Shown piece by piece: positions 1 through 6,924 of a stretch of 9,409 nt of DNA (position 1 is its first letter; the number at the start of each line of letters is the position of its first letter). The stretch lies in the NCBI GenBank assembly GCA_027438535.1, contig DAIAMA010000033.1, positions 1 through 9,409 of the forward strand, written 5' to 3'. The notes beneath the pieces are model-generated. The model was not told where the DNA came from and made no database searches. It saw only the letters and a program-made list of their open reading frames with translations. This stretch comes from a bacterium. Its GTDB lineage: Bacteria > Pseudomonadota > Gammaproteobacteria > Burkholderiales > Thiobacteraceae. The position numbers and the translations under genes are program-made.

Positions 1-1907
1 ACTTCGATATGCATTGCTTGTAAACGGCGTACCGCGGCGGCGGAATCACCGCGTATCTTATCGGCGATGGCGATCAGGCCAATGAAGCGCTGCGCCGAGC
101 CGACGCCGATCACCGTCTTGCCTTGCTCGAGCAAGGCGCGCGCATCGGTTTTGCTCAGTGGCACGTTGGATGCCGCAAGAAAACTCAGCGAGCCGAGATA
201 GACTTGCTCGCCGTCTATGATGGCTGAAACGCCTTTTCCGGCGACGGTGGTGAAATCGCGCATGGCGCGCGGGTTCACGCCTTGCGCTCTAGCATGGCGC
301 AGAATCGCTTCCGCCAGGGGATGTTGCGATCCCTGTTCGAGTGCGGCTGCCATGGCGAGTAGGTCTTGGGCTGAAATATTGCCTGCCGGCAGCACATCTG
401 TGATCGTGGGTTTGCCCTCGGTGAGCGTGCCGGTTTTATCGACGATCAGCGTGGTGATTTTATGTGCTTGTTCGAGCGCGCGCGCATCGCGCACCAGGAT
501 GCCGGTCTGCGCGCCGCGTCCGGTGCCGACCATGATCGCGGTCGGCGTCGCGAGGCCCAAGGCGCAGGGACAGGCGATGACCAGCACCGCCACGGCATTG
601 ATCAGCGCGGCGGACAAGTCGCCGCCCAGCCACCACCACAGGACGAAAGTCACCAGCGCAATGCCCACCACGATGGGAACGAAGATGCCGGAGATGACAT
701 CGGCCAAGCGCTGGATCGGTGCTTTCGAGCCTTGCGCATCTTCGACCAGACGCACGATATGCGCGAGTTGCGTTTCATTTCCCACGCCGGTGGCACGCAA
801 CTTCAACATGCCGTCGAGATTTTGCGTGGCGGCGTAGGCACGGCTGCCGGGCTCTTTGCGCCGCGGCATACTCTCGCCAGTGAGCATAGCCTCATTCACG
901 CTGGAGGCGCCTTCTAATACTTCGCCGTCGACCGGTATGCTTTCGCCGGCACGCACGACGCAAATGTCGCCCGCTTGGAGTTGCTCGATGGGGATGTCGA
1001 GCAACTGGCCTTCGCGCTCGACGCGCGCCGTGTGCGGTTGCATTTTAATCAACGCTTCGATCGCGGCGGAGGTCTTGCCCATGGCGCGTGCTTCTAGGAG
1101 CTTGCCGAGCAAGACCAGGGTGATGACCGCGCTGGAGGCCTCGAAGTACACATGCAGGTGCGCGAGGCCGAACACCGTCACCACCAGGCTCAAGAGATAA
1201 GCCATGGTGGTGCCCAGTGCCACCAGCACATCCATATTCGCGCCGCCGCCGCGCAAGGCGTGGTAAGCGCCGATATAAAATCGCTTGCCGATCCAAAACT
1301 GCACCGGCGTGGCCAAGGCCAATTGCAACCAGCGCGGCAGCCAGTCTTGATGTTCGCCGCTCAGCATAGCGCCCATTTGCGCCAGCAGCGGCAAGGTGAG
1401 CAGGGCGGAAATCCAGAACAGGCGAAATTCTTTTTGATAGAGCTGTTGTTTGCGCTCGCGCTCGGCTTCGCGTCCTTGTTGCGCCAACTCATGCGCGGTA
1501 TAGCCGGTTTTATGCACGGCGTCGATGAGTTGGGCGATCGTGATTTTGCCGGGCAAGTAGCGTACTGCCGCTTGTTCGGTGGCAAAGTTCACGCTGGCGG
1601 TCACGCCGGGCAATTGGTTCAGCGCTTTCTCGATACGTGTGGCGCAGGCGGCGCAAGTCATGCCTTCCAAGGCGAGCGTGACTTGCTGTTCGGGAACTTG
1701 GTAGCCCGTTTTCTCGATGATCGAGACAATTTGTTCCGGCGTGGTTTGCGCGGGATCGTAATCGACGCGCGCTTTTTCCGCGGCGAGGTTGATGGTTGCC
1801 GTAATGCCGGGTTGTTTGTTGAGGCTGCTTTCGATGCGCGTGGCGCAGGCCGTGCAGGTCATGCCGCCGATAGGCAGATCGATGCGCAGGCGATTGACGG
1901 CTTGCAT
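1..1907 (-). CDS. copA: Copper-translocating P1B-type ATPase (CopA), 3' end cut by the window edge
   Basis: This inner-membrane pump uses ATP to export Cu(I) from the cytoplasm. I translated 635 codons without a stop from the ATG at 1907; the frame is still open at base 1. Two N-terminal heavy-metal-associated domains come first, with CxxC pairs at C18/C21 (MTCTAC) and C85/C88 (MTCAAC). Membrane helices start near residue 163. The actuator-domain TGES lies at 343-346, the membrane CPC metal site at C446-P447-C448, the phosphorylation motif DKTGT at D490, and the nucleotide-domain HP motif at H529-P530. All key residues are present. The CPC site and the two MTCxxC domains point to Cu(I)/Ag(I) rather than Zn/Cd/Pb. 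The missing part should hold the GDGxNDxP hinge and the last two helices. The start is supported by AAAGGA just upstream and by the first metal-binding domain beginning about ten residues later. It is probably transcribed alone, from the promoter and operator directly upstream. Confidence 0.96.
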   Translation of the reverse strand, partial: MQAVNRLRIDLPIGGMTCTACATRIESSLNKQPGITATINLAAEKARVDYDPAQTTPEQIVSIIEKTGYQVPEQQVTLALEGMTCAACATRIEKALNQLPGVTASVNFATEQAAVRYLPGKITIAQLIDAVHKTGYTAHELAQQGREAERERKQQLYQKEFRLFWISALLTLPLLAQMGAMLSGEHQDWLPRWLQLALATPVQFWIGKRFYIGAYHALRGGGANMDVLVALGTTMAYLLSLVVTVFGLAHLHVYFEASSAVITLVLLGKLLEARAMGKTSAAIEALIKMQPHTARVEREGQLLDIPIEQLQAGDICVVRAGESIPVDGEVLEGASSVNEAMLTGESMPRRKEPGSRAYAATQNLDGMLKLRATGVGNETQLAHIVRLVEDAQGSKAPIQRLADVISGIFVPIVVGIALVTFVLWWWLGGDLSAALINAVAVLVIACPCALGLATPTAIMVGTGRGAQTGILVRDARALEQAHKITTLIVDKTGTLTEGKPTITDVLPAGNISAQDLLAMAAALEQGSQHPLAEAILRHARAQGVNPRAMRDFTTVAGKGVSAIIDGEQVYLGSLSFLAASNVPLSKTDARALLEQGKTVIGVGSAQRFIGLIAIADKIRGDSAAAVRRLQAMHIE

Positions 1908-1913
1908 GGGCTG

Positions 1914-1919
1914 TCCTTT
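1914..1919 (-). promoter_or_regulatory. Ribosome binding site of copA
   Basis: AAAGGA on the minus strand ends six bases before the ATG at 1907. It fixes the start of the copper ATPase. Confidence 0.7.
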
Positions 1920-1933
1920 ACTCAAGTCAGCCC

Positions 1934-1963
1934 ATGCTAACCCCGAAGAAACGACCCTGTCAA
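1934..1963 (-). promoter_or_regulatory. Predicted sigma-70 promoter of copA
   Basis: On the minus strand a perfect -35 box TTGACA (1958-1963) is followed after 18 bases by TAGCAT (1934-1939), a fair -10 box. Shifting one base gives TTAGCA with 17-base spacing. The start of transcription would fall about 20 bases before the ATG. The spacer has no clear dyad and is not the 19-20 bp spacer typical of CueR/MerR-activated promoters, which argues for repressor control from the adjacent palindrome. Confidence 0.55.
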
Positions 1964-1964
1964 T

Positions 1965-1981
1965 ATACCCTGGTGGGGTAT
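1965..1981. promoter_or_regulatory. CsoR-like operator palindrome upstream of copA
   Basis: The site is a perfect 6-bp inverted repeat around a 5-bp centre: ATACCC-TGGTG-GGGTAT on the plus strand. It lies one base upstream of the copA -35 box and 10 bases past the stop codon of the glycine-zipper gene. Its GC-rich core flanked by ATA/TAT matches the general form of CsoR/CstR-family operators (TACCC...GGGTA), which release DNA when Cu(I) binds the repressor. The assignment rests on sequence resemblance and on the copper-pump context; no csoR gene is visible here. It is not followed by a T-run, so it is not an intrinsic terminator. Confidence 0.55.
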
Positions 1982-1991
1982 GTCGCGGGCC

Positions 1992-2546
1992 TTAGCGGAC
2001 GATAATGCCGTTCTCGATTTTGACTTTCTCGCCGATCGCCAGGCCGGGATCGGTATTTTGGCGGAAGGTGCGGGTAGCGCCGTCGTTCATGCGGATGACG
2101 ATATTGTAGTGTTTCGTCTTATTGATATTTTTTTCGACTTGGTTGCCGGCAAAGGCGCCGCCCGCCACGCCCGCTACCGTGGCCACGGTGCGGCCGTTGC
2201 CATTGCCGATTTGGTTGCCGAGCAGTCCGCCCACTACGCCGCCGGCGACCGCGCCGAGGCCGGAGCCTTGGCCCGCCGTTTCCACCAGATTAACCGACTG
2301 CACCACGCCGCAGTTGGCGCAAGAATGCGCGCTTTCAGCCGAGGCGATTTTCATATGGCTGGATTTTCCGTGTTTGGTCTGTTCAGGGCTTTTTGTATCC
2401 GCCAGCTTGGTTTGTGCCGCGCTTTCTTCGGTATGCGCCTTGGGCAACCAGCCCATGATGGCGGCGGTGCCGACCAGGGCAAAAATGGTGACGGCGATGC
2501 CGGCAATGATCACGATAGGATGGGCGCGTAAAGTTTGTGTATTCAT
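1992..2546 (-). CDS. Membrane-anchored glycine-zipper 2TM (SlyB-like) envelope protein
   Basis: This is a 184-residue envelope protein of the glycine-zipper 2TM / 17-kDa surface antigen group. One hydrophobic segment at about residues 11-33 has no lipobox cysteine, so it looks like an uncleaved anchor rather than a lipoprotein signal. A polar, Lys/Ser-rich linker follows (36-74), then a CxxC pair (C76-A-N-C79) and the zipper at about 94-134 with repeated GxxxG steps (GAVAGGVVGGLLG, then AGVAGGAFAG). A basic C-terminal domain ends the protein (141-184). Family members such as SlyB and Pcp are linked to envelope integrity and stress, but no reaction is known and I assign none. The start is firm, because GGAGGA lies four bases upstream of the ATG. 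It sits between lysS and copA with gaps of 92 and 84 bases, so it is probably its own transcription unit. Confidence 0.85.
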   Translation of the reverse strand: MNTQTLRAHPIVIIAGIAVTIFALVGTAAIMGWLPKAHTEESAAQTKLADTKSPEQTKHGKSSHMKIASAESAHSCANCGVVQSVNLVETAGQGSGLGAVAGGVVGGLLGNQIGNGNGRTVATVAGVAGGAFAGNQVEKNINKTKHYNIVIRMNDGATRTFRQNTDPGLAIGEKVKIENGIIVR

Positions 2547-2550
2547 GGTG

Positions 2551-2556
2551 TCCTCC
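2551..2556 (-). promoter_or_regulatory. Strong ribosome binding site of the glycine-zipper gene
   Basis: GGAGGA on the minus strand lies four bases before the ATG at 2546. It is the best Shine-Dalgarno match in the window and suggests efficient translation of this small protein. Confidence 0.75.
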
Positions 2557-2568
2557 TGTAAAAATCCG

Positions 2569-2596
2569 GGTATTCCGGTCTTTAACGCGGAGTCAA
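2569..2596 (-). promoter_or_regulatory. Possible promoter of the glycine-zipper gene
   Basis: On the minus strand TTGACT (2591-2596) is a good -35 box. The best -10 candidate, AATACC (2569-2574), is 16 bases downstream and weak, with three of six consensus bases. The 92-base gap after lysS contains no convincing intrinsic terminator, so read-through from lysS is also possible. Confidence 0.3.
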
Positions 2597-2638
2597 TGTA
2601 ACCGTTTACGGCGGCGATGTTAATGAATAATCTGTAAC

Positions 2639-4141
2639 TTAGCTCTCCGGCCGCATATGCGGAAACAAAATCACGTCGCGGATGTTGGCGCTGTCGGTGA
2701 GCAGCATCACGAAGCGGTCGATGCCGATGCCCTCGCCCGCCGTGGGCGGCAAGCCGTACTCCAAGGCGCGGATATAATCGGCGTCGTAATGCATGGCTTC
2801 CGCATCGCCGGCTTCTTTTTGTTTTACTTGTTCCTGGAAGCGCTGCGCCTGGTCTTCCGCGTCGTTCAACTCGGAGAAGCCATTCGCCAATTCGCGCCCG
2901 GCGATGAAAAGCTCGAAGCGCTCGGTGATCGAGGGGTCTCCATCGTTCCTTCTCGCAAGAGGAGAGGCTTCCGCAGGATAGTCGACAATGAAGGTGGGCT
3001 CGAAAAGCAGGTGCTCGGTGGTTTCCTCGAACAAAGTCGTTTGCAGGCCGCCGAGGCCATCGCCCTTGCGGTATTCGATCTTGTGCCGCTCGAAATAGTC
3101 GATCAAAAATGCGCGGTCGTTGACTTGGGCCGGAGAGAATTCCGGGTGGTAGTGCACGACCGCTTGCACCATGCTCATGCGCGCGAAGGGTTTGGCAAAA
3201 TCGATGACGCGGCCTTGATAGCTAATCGTCGTCGTGCCCAAAACTTCTTGGCAGATGTAGTTGAACATCTGTTCCGTCAATGTCATGAGATAGTGGTAGT
3301 CGCGGTAGGCCACGTAGAATTCGAGCATGGTGAACTCGGGATTGTGGCGCGGGGAAATACCCTCGTTGCGGAAATTGCGGTTGATCTCGAACACCTTCTC
3401 GAAGCCGCCGACCACCAGGCGCTTCAAATATAGCTCGGGCGCGATGCGCAGAAACAAGGGCATATCCAGCGCGTTGTGGTGCGTGGCAAAGGGACGCGCG
3501 CTGGCGCCGCCGGGAATCGGATGCATCATCGGCGTTTCCACTTCCAGGAAATATTGGCTCATCAGAAAACTGCGAAACGCTTGGATGATTTTCGAGCGCC
3601 GCACGAACGTCAGCCGCGTTTCCTCATTCATCATGAGATCGACATAGCGCTGGCGGTATTTCACTTCCTGGTCGGTGAGGCCATGCCACTTATCCGGCAG
3701 CGGGCGCAAGGCTTTGGTGAGCAGCCGAATGGAGGTGGCGCGTACCGACAGTTCGCCCTTGTTGGTCTTGAACAGCGTGCCGCGCACGCCGACGATATCG
3801 CCCAAATCGAAATGCTTGAACGCCTCGTGCGCCGCCGCACCGGTATGGTCGTCGGTGATGTATACCTGAATGCGGCCGCTCATATCTTGCAGCGTGGCGA
3901 AGCTGGCTTTACCCATCAGCCGCTTCAGCATTATGCGTCCGGCTACCGTTACCGCGATGTTTTGCGCTTCGATTGCTTCTTTTGCTTGGGCCTCGTACTG
4001 CTCATGCAGCATTGCCGCCAAGTGTTCGCGCTGGAAATCATTGGGGAAAGCTGCGCCTTGTTCGCGTAGCGCGGCAAGTTTGGCGCGGCGCTCGGCGATG
4101 ATTTGATTTTCGTCTTGGGGTAGATCTTGTGGGTCGGTCAT
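2639..4141 (-). CDS. lysS: Lysyl-tRNA synthetase, class II
   Basis: This enzyme charges tRNA-Lys with lysine in the cytoplasm, using ATP. At 500 residues it has the normal length for bacterial LysS, and it aligns by eye with the E. coli protein from end to end. The N-terminal anticodon-binding OB fold spans about residues 63-145. The class II motifs follow: motif 1 around 198-211 (FLEVETPMM...PGG), motif 2 around 256-276 (FRNEGIS..HNPEFT), and motif 3 around 471-494 (GIGIDR...DVILFP). The PLARRND segment (394-400) and the [13 protein letters not shown] segment (415-427) are also intact. The start is supported by family alignment, although the bases before the ATG (GAGCTCCTC) are a poor Shine-Dalgarno site. 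It stands alone: prfB, often next to lysS in Proteobacteria, is not upstream, where an acyltransferase lies 131 bases away. Confidence 0.97.
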   Translation of the reverse strand: MTDPQDLPQDENQIIAERRAKLAALREQGAAFPNDFQREHLAAMLHEQYEAQAKEAIEAQNIAVTVAGRIMLKRLMGKASFATLQDMSGRIQVYITDDHTGAAAHEAFKHFDLGDIVGVRGTLFKTNKGELSVRATSIRLLTKALRPLPDKWHGLTDQEVKYRQRYVDLMMNEETRLTFVRRSKIIQAFRSFLMSQYFLEVETPMMHPIPGGASARPFATHHNALDMPLFLRIAPELYLKRLVVGGFEKVFEINRNFRNEGISPRHNPEFTMLEFYVAYRDYHYLMTLTEQMFNYICQEVLGTTTISYQGRVIDFAKPFARMSMVQAVVHYHPEFSPAQVNDRAFLIDYFERHKIEYRKGDGLGGLQTTLFEETTEHLLFEPTFIVDYPAEASPLARRNDGDPSITERFELFIAGRELANGFSELNDAEDQAQRFQEQVKQKEAGDAEAMHYDADYIRALEYGLPPTAGEGIGIDRFVMLLTDSANIRDVILFPHMRPES

Positions 4142-4200
4142 GAGGAGCTCAGTGGAAAAAAGTGGCGGCGTTTAGATAAATTTCGCGAATATTTATATTT

Positions 4201-4218
4201 TTCATGTTGTTACATGAA
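4201..4218. repeat. Inverted repeat in the lysS leader
   Basis: Perfect 7-bp arms TTCATGT and ACATGAA are separated by four bases (TGTT). The stem is AT-rich and no T-run follows the arms on the transcribed minus strand, so it does not fit an intrinsic terminator. It could be a protein-binding dyad or chance structure in AT-rich DNA. Confidence 0.4.
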
Positions 4219-4253
4219 TATGTACAGCATTTTTTACATTGTGTCACGAAGGG

Positions 4254-4268
4254 CATTGCAAGGCAATG
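4254..4268. repeat. Short inverted repeat just after the acyltransferase stop codon
   Basis: Six-bp arms CATTGC and GCAATG flank a three-base loop (AAG), four bases past the stop codon of the upstream gene. In the transcript it would form a compact hairpin at the end of the five-gene run. The bases that follow on the minus strand (CCCTTCGTG) lack a U-tract, so it may stabilise the 3' end or be a degenerate terminator, but is not a canonical one. Confidence 0.35.
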
Positions 4269-4272
4269 AGGC

Positions 4273-5025
4273 TCAAGGCGGTGGCGTATCAAGTTGTTGC
4301 TTATAGTAATGCTCCAACTCGGCAATGAATGTTTTGACATTCCCCGTGACCTCGAAACGCTGTCCGAGCCGGACGCGATAAACCAGCGGGAAGGCCGGCC
4401 TCTTGAACAGCGGCCAACCCTTGCCCAGGAATGCGCTATTGGTTTCGATGAAAACCGTTTGTATGGGTATGCCGGCTTTTTTCGCAATCAAAGCAAAGCC
4501 GGGTTTGAAAATGTTCACTGCGTGATCCCGCGTGCGCGTACCCTCGGGAAAGATCAGCAGTTGACTGCCGGTGCGCGTCGCGGCAATGGCTAAGCGGATC
4601 ATGCTGGTGGGTGAGTTGTTGCGAATATAGCCCGCCAGCCGCGCGCCGCCGCCCAACATGAGATTATGCCAAAGCTCGGCTTTCATAATGCCCACGATGT
4701 GCGGCAGGCGCGAAGCGATCAACACCACATCGATCAAGGAGGGGTGGTTGGGCGCGATGATCAAGGCGCCGTCTTGGCGTAAGGCATCCAGTGCCCGGAG
4801 GTCGCATTTGACTAGGCGGCTGGCTTTCAAGAGGAAAAGATAGCCGCGGAATCCAGCCATGATGACGAACTGCCCCAAGGGTGCGCGCATACGTCGCGGC
4901 AACAAGGGGAAAAGTAGCGCGGCGAACAGACTCCAACCCAGGCACATCAAAGCAAAAACGAGCAGCCCAGCGTAGAGCACGAAAAATTCATAGGCTAAAC
5001 GCACGCAGCGCGCAATGCGATTCAC
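4273..5025 (-). CDS. PlsC-family lysophospholipid / glycerolipid acyltransferase
   Basis: This 250-residue membrane-associated acyltransferase belongs to the LPLAT/PlsC superfamily. The typical reaction is transfer of an acyl group from acyl-ACP or acyl-CoA to the sn-2 position of 1-acylglycerol-3-phosphate at the inner membrane. The catalytic NHxxxxD box is at N93-H94...D99 and the substrate-binding FPEGTRT box at 159-165. A hydrophobic N-terminal segment (about 12-42) should anchor it. The start is a GTG at 5025 with a modest GGAA about eight bases upstream; no in-frame ATG lies nearby. It begins 26 bases after the MipA stop and ends the five-gene run. Housekeeping plsC is one possibility. 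Because it travels with a chorismatase and a halogenase-like gene, a dedicated enzyme that esterifies an aromatic product is equally plausible, so I give no gene symbol. Confidence 0.88.
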   Translation of the reverse strand: MNRIARCVRLAYEFFVLYAGLLVFALMCLGWSLFAALLFPLLPRRMRAPLGQFVIMAGFRGYLFLLKASRLVKCDLRALDALRQDGALIIAPNHPSLIDVVLIASRLPHIVGIMKAELWHNLMLGGGARLAGYIRNNSPTSMIRLAIAATRTGSQLLIFPEGTRTRDHAVNIFKPGFALIAKKAGIPIQTVFIETNSAFLGKGWPLFKRPAFPLVYRVRLGQRFEVTGNVKTFIAELEHYYKQQLDTPPP

Positions 5026-5051
5026 GCACCGGTTTCCGAAAAAGACATGGC

Positions 5052-5885
5052 CTAGCGCTCCTCTTGCACGCGGGTTTTCGACTCAGCGAATATCCAAGAG
5101 ACAGCAAAGCCGGCGGTGAAGTTTTGTTTGCTTTTAAGCAGCGGACTATCCTCGACAACGGCACCGCGCAGGGTATCCCATTTTACGAACCCACCCACCC
5201 AATAGCCGGGAAAGCGTTTGCTGAGGGCGGTAATGAATTGGCTGCCGGCGTAACCGCCGCGCGCCGTATAAGCGGGGCGTGCCGCCGTCGCGTATGCGGG
5301 ATCGACGCCATAAAAGTGCTGGTGATAGCGTTGGTCCGCGAAAATCGGCCCCGCCGCCAGGCCCAAGTTCCAGCCGGCGTTCCCGCCCAGGTCGCGCACA
5401 TCCAGATTGAGCTGAGGCTGGAAAACATGGCCTATATACTTAGCCCGTGTGTCGATAACGGGGCGCACGGGAAGCCGCAAATCGAGATAAAGTTTTCGGG
5501 GTTCCGAGTGCAGCAAAAAGAGGTTTAGGGAGGGACCGATTTCCAATGTGGGATACAGATCGGGCATACCCTGGCGTGCTCGGTTGTCCGCGCTTTTTAC
5601 CGGTACGGAGCCGCTCAAGCTGATATCCAGTTCTGCCTTATCGTTTTTGAAAAACAGGCCGCGCACTTTTTCGCGATCGACTTTTAGAAACTCGCCGCGA
5701 TAGACGACGTATGGTACCGGCAACACGTAAGCGTGCCTTTCATCCGAGCCGCGATAGTCCGGAAAGTCGATGGCCGCCACGCCTGCGCCGGCTTCCCATA
5801 ACGGCAGCTCGCGCGCATGGCCGGCGCATGGAAGCGCACTTAATGCAAACAGCAATACTATGGGGCGATGCATCCGGTTTTTCAT
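5052..5885 (-). CDS. MipA/OmpV family outer-membrane protein
   Basis: This is a predicted outer-membrane beta-barrel of 277 residues from the chosen start. An N-terminal signal peptide (basic MKNR, hydrophobic core, GHA cleavage site) ends near residue 24. Family-typical stretches are visible: PDYRGSD at 42-48, PYVVYRG at 58-64, ARQGMPDL at 103-110 and EIGPSL at 115-120, with a final SWIF strand before a short charged tail. MipA of E. coli is named for binding the murein hydrolase MltA and the synthase PBP1B; most relatives have no known substrate. The start at 5885 is chosen because it gives a clean signal peptide and lies 8 bases after the chorismatase stop. In-frame upstream ATGs at 5930 and 5966 would overlap that gene; the one at 5930 has a GAAGG nearby and cannot be excluded. 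ATG 5873 is a further option. The position suggests co-transcription and translational coupling. Confidence 0.87.
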   Translation of the reverse strand: MKNRMHRPIVLLFALSALPCAGHARELPLWEAGAGVAAIDFPDYRGSDERHAYVLPVPYVVYRGEFLKVDREKVRGLFFKNDKAELDISLSGSVPVKSADNRARQGMPDLYPTLEIGPSLNLFLLHSEPRKLYLDLRLPVRPVIDTRAKYIGHVFQPQLNLDVRDLGGNAGWNLGLAAGPIFADQRYHQHFYGVDPAYATAARPAYTARGGYAGSQFITALSKRFPGYWVGGFVKWDTLRGAVVEDSPLLKSKQNFTAGFAVSWIFAESKTRVQEER

Positions 5886-5893
5886 TTTTATGC

Positions 5894-6910
5894 TTAAGGG
5901 AGGTTTTTTGTCTGCCGCGGGTAGAGGCATACACCTTCGATTTCGAGCAGCAAGTCCGAGCGGCAAACATCGGCTTGCAGGTATACCGCCTGTTGCATCG
6001 CGCCGAACGCCGCGTTTACTTGGTCGCGTACCAGCGGCAGGGAGCCGGGGCGATGCAGATAGACTTTCAATAGCAGGCGAGGGTCTTGGCCGGGTATATC
6101 GAACCCGCCATGCCGTGCTTGGGTAAGCAGCGCGCGAATGTTCACCAGGGTCTCGCGCGCTTGTTCGGCAACATCGCCCGCGTGCTGGCTGGCATGGCCG
6201 ACAATGCTGGCCGTGCCGGAAATAAACAATTTACGATCATGGCCCGCGCCCGCGAGCATGGCGCGCGCGAATGCCGGGCTGCGCGGGCCGTATTGTTCGG
6301 GATAATGATAGGCGCTGGTTTGGCGCGGATTCTCAAGCGCGATGCCCGCTTGTTTGCCGGCCAGAAAATACATCGCCATGGGGCCGCCGCGGCTGCCCAA
6401 AGCGCATGCGGCCGGGACATTTTTTCCGCCGATCATGCGGCCTTTGGCCAGAAATGCTTCGTGGCGCCCGACGTTGAAGCCGCGATAGCGCTCGAGCTCG
6501 TTCTCGATTGCATTGATCCGGGGGAAGTAATGCCAAATTCGCCACAGATGCGGATAACCGGCGCCATCAATGAAATCGAAGAGCTTGGCATAAGCACGGA
6601 AGGTCGCGGACTCGATGCTCTCGCCAGGCGATTGTGGCGTTTCAAAGCAGCCGTAAAGTACGTCCGTGTTGTGCGCGCTACGGATACCGGCATTGCCGGC
6701 AGGCGCAACGGGCGTGCTGCTGGTCCACACTTCGTATAGCGTATTCGCGCCGAGTACCGGCATATCAATACAGATCAAGGGGTAGCCGGGGACATTCGCC
6801 TCGGGAGGGTTATGGCCGAAGGCCGCTACGCCTAGAACGCGTCCCGCATGTTGCGCGAGGTGGGCGGTAAGTTCGCCGGGGTTTAGATAGGCGAGCGCCA
6901 GGGATGCCAT
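5894..6910 (-). CDS. Chorismatase, FkbO/Hyg5/XanB2 family (RidA-like fold)
   Basis: This cytoplasmic enzyme splits chorismate into pyruvate and an aromatic or dihydroaromatic acid. FkbO makes a dihydroxycyclohexadiene carboxylate, Hyg5 makes 3-hydroxybenzoate, and XanB2 makes 3- and 4-hydroxybenzoate. From the chosen ATG at 6910 it is 338 residues, the usual size. Family stretches seen are LWRIWHYFPRIN (122-133), ERYRGFNVGRHEAF (140-153), ENPRQTSAYHYPEQYGPRSP (193-212) and SGTASIVGH (231-239). The C-terminal EIEGVC region has E323 and, seven residues earlier, C316. From memory, Hyg5 has its active-site Cys and Glu with the same spacing, which favours the hydroxybenzoate-forming types over FkbO. 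The frame stays open to a further ATG at 6991, but that would overlap the upstream gene by 67 bases and add a non-family N-terminus. The gene lies 14 bases after the halogenase stop and 8 bases before mipA, in an apparent operon. Confidence 0.88.
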   Translation of the reverse strand: MASLALAYLNPGELTAHLAQHAGRVLGVAAFGHNPPEANVPGYPLICIDMPVLGANTLYEVWTSSTPVAPAGNAGIRSAHNTDVLYGCFETPQSPGESIESATFRAYAKLFDFIDGAGYPHLWRIWHYFPRINAIENELERYRGFNVGRHEAFLAKGRMIGGKNVPAACALGSRGGPMAMYFLAGKQAGIALENPRQTSAYHYPEQYGPRSPAFARAMLAGAGHDRKLFISGTASIVGHASQHAGDVAEQARETLVNIRALLTQARHGGFDIPGQDPRLLLKVYLHRPGSLPLVRDQVNAAFGAMQQAVYLQADVCRSDLLLEIEGVCLYPRQTKNLP

Positions 6911-6924
6911 CGTGCCCGCTTGCT

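Larger units (their letters stand above)
4142..4272 (-). promoter_or_regulatory. AT-rich intergenic leader, probable lysS promoter region
   Basis: These 131 bases separate the acyltransferase stop from the lysS start. The part at about 4170-4250 is much richer in A+T than the surrounding genes, as expected for a promoter. Candidate minus-strand elements are GTGACA (around 4242-4247) with TACATA 17 bases downstream, and TTCATG (4213-4218) with TAAATA 17 bases downstream. Neither pair is strong enough to choose. No coding sequence is supported here. Confidence 0.4.

Noticed and set aside
1152..1940. Long plus-strand open frame of 262 codons opposite copA
   Set aside because: It is antisense to well-supported copA codons carrying both CxxC domains. 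Its translation is low-complexity, rich in Gly, Ala, Arg and Gln, and matches no family I know.
1934..1963. CueR-type promoter for copA
   Set aside because: The -35/-10 spacing is 17-18 bases rather than 19-20, and the spacer has no inverted repeat.
2547..2638. Intrinsic terminator after lysS
   Set aside because: Only short imperfect pairing around GTAAACGGTTAC is present, with no U-tract.
2657..3433. Plus-strand open frame of 258 codons inside lysS
   Set aside because: It lies entirely opposite conserved lysS motifs and has no recognisable domain or ribosome binding site.
4149..4487. Minus-strand frame of 112 codons across the acyltransferase end and the lysS leader
   Set aside because: Most of it overlaps the acyltransferase in another frame, and the rest is AT-rich leader with no coding character.
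5886..5966. Longer N-terminus for the MipA protein (starts at 5966 or 5930)
   Set aside because: These would overlap the chorismatase and place 15 to 27 extra residues before an otherwise normal signal peptide. The start at 5930 remains a minor possibility.
6086..6739. Plus-strand open frame of 217 codons opposite the chorismatase
   Set aside because: It is a shadow of a strongly conserved gene on the other strand, with Ala/Arg-rich composition.
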